From assembly GCF_022271435.1 (NCBI RefSeq), contig NZ_JAFIQY010000004.1, positions 62,001-126,000 of the forward strand: a DNA stretch of 64,000 nt, read 5' to 3'. Origin of the DNA: Streptomyces monomycini (lineage in GTDB: Bacteria > Actinomycetota > Actinomycetes > Streptomycetales > Streptomycetaceae). How positions within the stretch are numbered: the stretch's first letter is position 1; the number at the start of each line of letters is the position of its first letter. The position numbers were made by a program, and so were the translations under genes. The notes under the pieces were generated by a model, which saw only the letters and a program-made list of their open reading frames with translations, ran no database searches and was not told the DNA's origin. Below are positions 59,566 to 64,000 of this stretch, in pieces.

Positions 59566-60665
59566 GCACGGCTCCGCGCACCCTCGTCGTGCGGCTGGAC
59601 AGCGCGGGCGACGTGCTGCTGGCCGGTCCGGCGGTACGCGCCGTGGCGGCAGGCTCCTCGTACACGGCGCTGCTGTGCGGCCCGTTGGGTGAGCGCGCGG
59701 CGCGGCTGCTGCCCGGCGTGGACGAAGTGATCGTGCACGACGCGCCGTGGGTGGGCCTGCGGCCCGCGCCGGTGGACCGGCAGGTCACGGAGGCGCTGGT
59801 GGACACCCTCGCGGCGGGCCGGTTCGACCGGGCGCTGGTGCTCGTGTCGTACCACCAGAGCCCGCTGCCCGCCGCACTGCTGCTCAAGCTGGCCGGGATC
59901 GGCTGGATCGCGGCGGACAGCGTGGACTACCCCGGCGCCCTGCTGGACCTGCGGCACCACCGCAGACCGGAACGGCACGAGGCCGAAGCCGCGCTGGACC
60001 TCGCGCGGGACGCCGGATTCGCCCTGCCGCCGGACGACGACGGCGCCCTGGGCGTCCTCCCGCCGCCCGACACCACGCCGCTGACCGGCGGCGACCCGTA
60101 CGTGGTGCTGCACCCGGGCGCCGCCGTGCCGGCCCGCGCCTGGAGCGCGGCGCGGGCGACCCGGGCGGCGGGCGCGCTGAGCGCGGCGGGGCACCGGGTG
60201 ATCGTCACCGGCGGCCCCGGCGAACGGGAGCTCACCGCCGCCGTCGCGGGCGGCCACGCACTGGACCTCGGCGGGCGCACCGACGCCCACCAGCTCGCCG
60301 GGGTGCTGGCCCGCGCACGGGCGGTGGTCGTCGGCAACACCGGGCCCGCGCACCTGGCCGCGGCCGTGGGGACGCCGGTCGTCTGCCTGTTCGCGCCGGT
60401 GGTCCCCGCGCTGCTGTGGGCGCCGTACGGGGTGCCGCACGTCCTGCTCGGCGACCAGGAGGCGCCGTGCGCGGGCAGCCGTGCCCGGCGGTGCCCGGTG
60501 CCCGGCCACCCCTGTCTCGACACGGTCAGCGACACCGCGCTGCTCGCGGCCGTGTCCCGGCTGACCGGCCCCGGCCGGCCACCGGAGCCGCCGAAGGACG
60601 GCGCCCGGCCCGCCGCACGGGCCTCCCGGACCGCGACCGACACCGAACGAGGTGCGACTGTATGA
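59562..60665 (+). CDS. second glycosyltransferase family 9 (heptosyltransferase-like)
   Basis: A 367-aa GT9 protein: LVVRLDSAGDVLLAGPAVRA, VVLHPGAAVPARAWSAARAT, and VVVGNTGPAHLAAAVGTPVV with LFAPV. The C-terminus has a short Cys-containing loop (CAGSRARRCPVPGHPC) seen in heptosyltransferase-like proteins. It overlaps both neighbours by ATGA. Together with the GT9 at 52679 it implies at least two heptose transfers, if the donor is ADP-heptose. Confidence 0.87.
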   Translation: MSTAPRTLVVRLDSAGDVLLAGPAVRAVAAGSSYTALLCGPLGERAARLLPGVDEVIVHDAPWVGLRPAPVDRQVTEALVDTLAAGRFDRALVLVSYHQSPLPAALLLKLAGIGWIAADSVDYPGALLDLRHHRRPERHEAEAALDLARDAGFALPPDDDGALGVLPPPDTTPLTGGDPYVVLHPGAAVPARAWSAARATRAAGALSAAGHRVIVTGGPGERELTAAVAGGHALDLGGRTDAHQLAGVLARARAVVVGNTGPAHLAAAVGTPVVCLFAPVVPALLWAPYGVPHVLLGDQEAPCAGSRARRCPVPGHPCLDTVSDTALLAAVSRLTGPGRPPEPPKDGARPAARASRTATDTERGATV

Positions 60666-61627
60666 ACATCCTGCTCTGGCATGTCCACGGGTCCTGGACG
60701 ACCGCGTTCGTCCAGGGACCGCACACCTACCTGGTGCCGGTCACCCCGGACCGCGGACCCGACGGGCTGGGCCGGGCCCGTACCTTCCCCTGGCCCGACT
60801 CGGTGATCGAGAAGACCCCCGCGGAGCTGCGGCACGCCCCCGTCGACCTCGTCGTGCTGCAACGGCCGCACGAGGCCGAACTGGCCGAACGCTGGCTGGG
60901 CGGGCGCCGCCCCGGCCGGGACGTGCCCGCCGTCTACCTGGAGCACAACGCGCCGGACGGCGACGTACCGCACACCCGTCATCCGTGCGCCGACCGCGAC
61001 GACCTGGTCCTGGTGCACGTCACCCACTTCAACCGGCTGTTCTGGGACAGCGGCGGCACCCGTACGGAAGTGATCGAGCACGGCATCGTCGACCCCGGCC
61101 ATCAGTACACCGGCCGACTCGCGCGCGCCGCCGTCGTCACCAACGAGCCGGTCCGCCGCGGCCGTACGGTCGGCACCGACCTGCTGCCCGCACTGGCCGA
61201 AGCCGCCCCGCTGGACGTCTTCGGCATGCGCACCGACGGGCTCGCCGCGCACCTGGGCCTGCCCCCGGACCGCTGCCGCACGGCCGACCTCCCGCAGGCC
61301 GAACTGCACGAGGCGATGGCGCAGCGCCGCTTCTACCTGCACCCGGTGCGCTGGACCTCACTCGGCCTGTCGCTCCTGGAGGCCATGCATCTGGGGATGC
61401 CGGTGGTCGCCCTGGCCACCACCGAGGCCGCCGAAGCGGTGCTGCCCGGCACCGGCACGCTCTCCAACCGGCCCGAGACCCTGGCCCAGGCCGCCCGGAC
61501 GTACCTGGAGGACCCCGACGCGGCGGCCGAGGACGGCGCGCGGGCCCGCCAGGCGGCGCTGGAGCGGTACGGGCTCAAGCGCTTCCTGCACGACTGGGAG
61601 CGCGTCCTTACGGAGGTGTCCGCATGA
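60662..61627 (+). CDS. glycosyltransferase (GT4-like)
   Basis: A 321-aa GT-B glycosyltransferase. It lacks a long N-terminal domain; after MNILLWHVHGSWTTAFVQGP it shows YLEHNAP, VIEHGI, and the C-terminal LGLSLLEAMHLGMPVVALAT, the E-x7-E-like donor region of GT4. Overlaps the preceding and following genes by ATGA. Donor and acceptor are unknown. Confidence 0.82.
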   Translation: MNILLWHVHGSWTTAFVQGPHTYLVPVTPDRGPDGLGRARTFPWPDSVIEKTPAELRHAPVDLVVLQRPHEAELAERWLGGRRPGRDVPAVYLEHNAPDGDVPHTRHPCADRDDLVLVHVTHFNRLFWDSGGTRTEVIEHGIVDPGHQYTGRLARAAVVTNEPVRRGRTVGTDLLPALAEAAPLDVFGMRTDGLAAHLGLPPDRCRTADLPQAELHEAMAQRRFYLHPVRWTSLGLSLLEAMHLGMPVVALATTEAAEAVLPGTGTLSNRPETLAQAARTYLEDPDAAAEDGARARQAALERYGLKRFLHDWERVLTEVSA

Positions 61628-62865
61628 CCTCGCCCGGCACGGTCCCGCGCCTGTCCGTCGCGCTCGTCTCCGAGCACGCCAGTCCGCTGGCGGTCCTCGG
61701 CGGCATCGACGCGGGCGGCCAGAACGTCCATGTCGCGCGCCTGGCCGGCGCGCTGGCCGACCGGGGGCACCGGGTGACCGTGTACACCCGGCGCGACTCC
61801 CCCGAACCGCCGGACGAGGTCGTACTGCGGCCCGGCGTACGGGTCCGGCACGTCCCTGCCGGACCGCCGCGGCACGTGCCCAAGGACGCGCTGCTGCCGT
61901 ACATGCCGGCCTTCGGCGACCACCTCGCCGCACAGTGGCGGGAACGGGCGCCGGACGTGGTCCACTCCCACTTCTGGATGTCCGGCCTCGCCGCGCTGCG
62001 GGCGACCCGCGCGCTGGGGCTGCCGCTGGCCCACACGTACCACGCCCTGGGCACCGTCAAGCGGCGCCATCAACAGGATTCCGACACCAGTCCGCGCTCC
62101 CGCGTCACCGACGAGACGGCGGTCGGCGAAGGCTGCCACCGGGTGATCGCCACCTGCCGGGACGAGGTCACCGAACTGGGCCGGATGGGCATCACGGAGA
62201 GCAAGATCGACGTGGTGCCGTGCGGGGTCGACACGGCGCGCTTCACGCCCGACGGGCCGGCCGCCGACCACGGCGCGCGGCGCCCGCTGCTCCTCCAGCT
62301 CGGCCGGCTCGTCCCGCGCAAGGGCGCCGAGGTGTCCATCGCCGCGCTGGCCCGGCTGCCGGAGGCCCGGCTCGTCATCGCCGGGGGACCGCCTGCGGAC
62401 CGGATGGACCAGGACCCCGAGGTACGGCGACTGCGCGAACTGGCCCGCGCCGCCGGGGTCGCGGACCGGGTGAGCTTCACCGGTGGCGTGCGGTGCGAGG
62501 ACGTACCGCAGTTGCTGCGCGCCGCCGACGTGGTGCTGTGCCCGGCGGACTACGAGCCGTTCGGCATCGTGCCGCTGGAGGCCATGGCCTGCGGCACACC
62601 CGTCGTGGCCACCGCCGTCGGCGGGCAGCTGGACACCGTGTCCGACCCGGACTGCGGGCGGCTGGTACCGCCCCGCGACCCGGCGGCGCTGGCCCGCGCC
62701 GTCGGCGAACTGCTCCTGGACGGCGCGGTGCGGGCCGCCTGCGGCGCCGCGGGCCGCCGCCGGGTACTGGCCAGGTACGGCTGGGACCAGGTGGCGGCCG
62801 GTACCGAAGCCGTCTACCTCGGCGTCCTGAGTCCGCGGCCCGTCGCCGTCACCGAGGTGGTGTGA
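61624..62865 (+). CDS. glycosyltransferase family 4
   Basis: A 413-aa GT4 enzyme similar to MshA- and sucrose-synthase-type transferases. GGIDAGGQNVHVARLAGALA near the start, VHSHFWMSG, LLQLGRLVPRKGAEVSIAAL, and YEPFGIVPLEAMACGTPVVA are clear. ATG at 61624 overlaps the previous stop. It is the best-conserved transferase of the cluster and may start or extend the chain. Confidence 0.9.
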   Translation: MTSPGTVPRLSVALVSEHASPLAVLGGIDAGGQNVHVARLAGALADRGHRVTVYTRRDSPEPPDEVVLRPGVRVRHVPAGPPRHVPKDALLPYMPAFGDHLAAQWRERAPDVVHSHFWMSGLAALRATRALGLPLAHTYHALGTVKRRHQQDSDTSPRSRVTDETAVGEGCHRVIATCRDEVTELGRMGITESKIDVVPCGVDTARFTPDGPAADHGARRPLLLQLGRLVPRKGAEVSIAALARLPEARLVIAGGPPADRMDQDPEVRRLRELARAAGVADRVSFTGGVRCEDVPQLLRAADVVLCPADYEPFGIVPLEAMACGTPVVATAVGGQLDTVSDPDCGRLVPPRDPAALARAVGELLLDGAVRAACGAAGRRRVLARYGWDQVAAGTEAVYLGVLSPRPVAVTEVV

Positions 62866-63035
62866 CCACCGGCCGCGCCCCCGGCCGCCGCCGGCCGGCC
62901 CGACACCGCGGCCGCCCCGTCCCCGTACCCGCCCCCGAACTGTCCCTCGTCACCGTCCAACGCCCTGCCCCCGCCGCAGACGTACGAAGGAGGTGCGGGC
63001 CCCAGCGCCACCGGCGCCCCGGGAGCCCGACGACC

Positions 63036-63683
63036 ATGAGCCAACCCCTTGACGCCGCACACCGCCACTGCCAGTCGCTCCAGGACGCGGTGCACACCCT
63101 GCGCCGGAACAGCCTGCGCCGGCTGGCCGAGTGGGGCACCCACCTCGGCACCGTACTGCCCGTCGGCGGCCGGCTGCTCGCCGCCGGCAACGGCGGCAGC
63201 GCCGCCCAGGCCCAGCACCTGACGGCCGAACTCGTCGGCCGCTACCAGCAGGACCGCCCCGCCTACTCCGCCATCTCACTGCACGCCGAGACCTCCAGTG
63301 TCACCGCCATCGGCAACGACTACGGCTTCGACCAGGTCTTCGCCCGGCAGGTCGCCGCACACGGCCGCCCCGGCGACGTACTCCTGCTGCTGTCCACCTC
63401 TGGCCGCAGCGACAACCTGCTGGCCGCCGCCGAGACCGCGCGGGACGCCGAACTGCGGGTCTGGGCGCTGACCGGCCCCAGGCCCAACCCGCTGGCCGAC
63501 GCCGCCGACGAAGCGGTGTGTGTGGACTCCCCCAGCAGCGCGACGGTCCAGGAGGCGCACCTGATCGCGGTGCACATCCTGTGCGAACACTTCGACGCCG
63601 TCGGTGGAGCGCCCCGGACCGCGCAGGCCACGGCGGGCGTTCCGCTGGAAGTCGCGGTGGCGGACCGGGACGGCGCGCTGTGA
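63036..63683 (+). CDS. gmhA: sedoheptulose-7-phosphate isomerase-like SIS protein
   Basis: A 215-aa SIS-domain protein with the GmhA patterns RLLAAGNGGSAAQAQHLTAE, LVGRY, GNDYGFDQVFARQV, and LLLLSTSGRSDNLLAAAETA. GmhA converts sedoheptulose 7-phosphate to heptose 7-phosphate, the first step to ADP-heptose. The ATG at 63036 follows GGGAG; the 170-base gap before it contains no supported gene. Confidence 0.87.
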   Translation: MSQPLDAAHRHCQSLQDAVHTLRRNSLRRLAEWGTHLGTVLPVGGRLLAAGNGGSAAQAQHLTAELVGRYQQDRPAYSAISLHAETSSVTAIGNDYGFDQVFARQVAAHGRPGDVLLLLSTSGRSDNLLAAAETARDAELRVWALTGPRPNPLADAADEAVCVDSPSSATVQEAHLIAVHILCEHFDAVGGAPRTAQATAGVPLEVAVADRDGAL

Positions 63684-63717
63684 ACGCCCGCCGTGGCGAC
63701 GCCCCCGGGAGGCGGTC

Positions 63718-64000
63718 ATGACAGGCCGTCAGCCCTTGGTGGTCGTGGGCGACGTCCTCCTGGACCGGGACATCGACGGTGACGCCTCGCGCCTGGCGCC
63801 GGACGCGCCCGCCCCCGTCGTGGACGTCACCGACGACCGCAGCCGGCCGGGCGGCGCCGGCCTCGCCGCCGCGCTCGCCGCGCGGTCCGGGCGCGAAGTG
63901 GTCCTGGTGACCACGTTGGGACCGGATCCGGCGAGCGAGGCGGTACGGCGCGCGCTGCGCGGGACCGTACGCCTGGTGGAGATCCCCCTCGAAGGACGGC
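63718..64000 (+). CDS. HldE/RfaE-like heptose kinase (partial, PfkB family)
   Basis: The gene runs off the right edge after ~94 codons. It shows PLVVVGDVLLDRDIDGDASR, RLAPDAPAPVVDV and GGAGLAAALAARSGR, the N-terminal sugar-binding part of PfkB kinases such as the kinase half of HldE. The ATG at 63718 has a GGGAGG site. It would phosphorylate heptose 7-phosphate at C1; whether the adenylyltransferase half is fused cannot be seen. Confidence 0.8.
   Translation, partial: MTGRQPLVVVGDVLLDRDIDGDASRLAPDAPAPVVDVTDDRSRPGGAGLAAALAARSGREVVLVTTLGPDPASEAVRRALRGTVRLVEIPLEGR

Noticed and set aside
1..64000. tRNA, rRNA, riboswitch, transposon, integrase or attachment-site signatures
   Set aside because: Reading both strands I saw no convincing cloverleaf, aptamer core, transposase or integrase motif. 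A covariance-model scan would be the decisive test.

Overview
The window is very GC-rich, with dense genes, frequent GTG/TTG starts, ATGA stop/start overlaps and rare TTA codons. Together with the families present (F420-type LLM oxidoreductase, DUF397/XRE pair, trypco2 protein, actinobacterial sulfur leader peptide) this points to a Streptomyces-like actinomycete chromosome. I saw no rRNA, tRNA, transposase, integrase or CRISPR array.

Layout. (1) 1-10.5 kb is a redox and stress block: an F420-type oxidoreductase running off the left edge, then rightward a zinc alcohol dehydrogenase, an SDR, a HAD phosphatase, a 1030-aa FAD/Fe-S dehydrogenase, a ThDP enzyme of the pyruvate oxidase type, a membrane protein, a basic plasmid-stabilisation-like protein and a stand-alone LigD-type 3'-phosphoesterase. 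The first divergent gap carries two sigma-B-like promoters around a perfect 21-bp inverted repeat. (2) 10.5-19.6 kb is a leftward protocatechuate/4-hydroxybenzoate operon (pcaI-J-H-G-B-L-pobA, with no pcaF) facing a double-length IclR regulator. (3) 19.8-25.4 kb is accessory: DUF4239 protein, XRE/DUF397 pair, three tiny ORFs, a membrane-anchored Mrr-like nuclease, a DUF5919 remnant and small membrane proteins. (4) 25.5-31.2 kb holds a YihY/BrkB protein, an AidB-like acyl-CoA dehydrogenase, a GAF regulator, a decayed LLM oxidoreductase and an acetyltransferase.

(5) 31.4-41.3 kb is a sulfur-assimilation operon: leader peptide, siroheme sulfite reductase, zinc-ribbon protein, cysH, cysC, cysD, cysN, a sulfonate-type ABC importer and a sirohydrochlorin-chelatase-like protein. 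It covers import, activation, reduction and cofactor supply. (6) 41.4-44.9 kb is a two-gene trypco2 + trypsin/P-loop ATPase/SEL1-repeat module resembling predicted conflict systems; the large gene has a TTA codon. (7) 44.8-50.96 kb holds a metallophosphatase, a CocE-type hydrolase with an ATP-grasp partner, a DUF2795 protein behind a sigma-B-like promoter, and an MFS transporter.

(8) 51.0-52.45 kb has 110-bp and 11-bp tandem repeats next to a PIN-domain toxin/antitoxin pair with an 18-bp palindromic operator. (9) 52.7-64.0 kb is a rightward glycan cluster with ADP-heptose-type enzymes (GmhA, GmhB, HldE-like kinase), two GT9 heptosyltransferase-like proteins, three other glycosyltransferases, a UDP-xylose-synthase-like SDR, a pyruvyltransferase-like protein and a carbamoyltransferase. 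It continues past the right edge. Such a set is unexpected in an organism without lipopolysaccharide.
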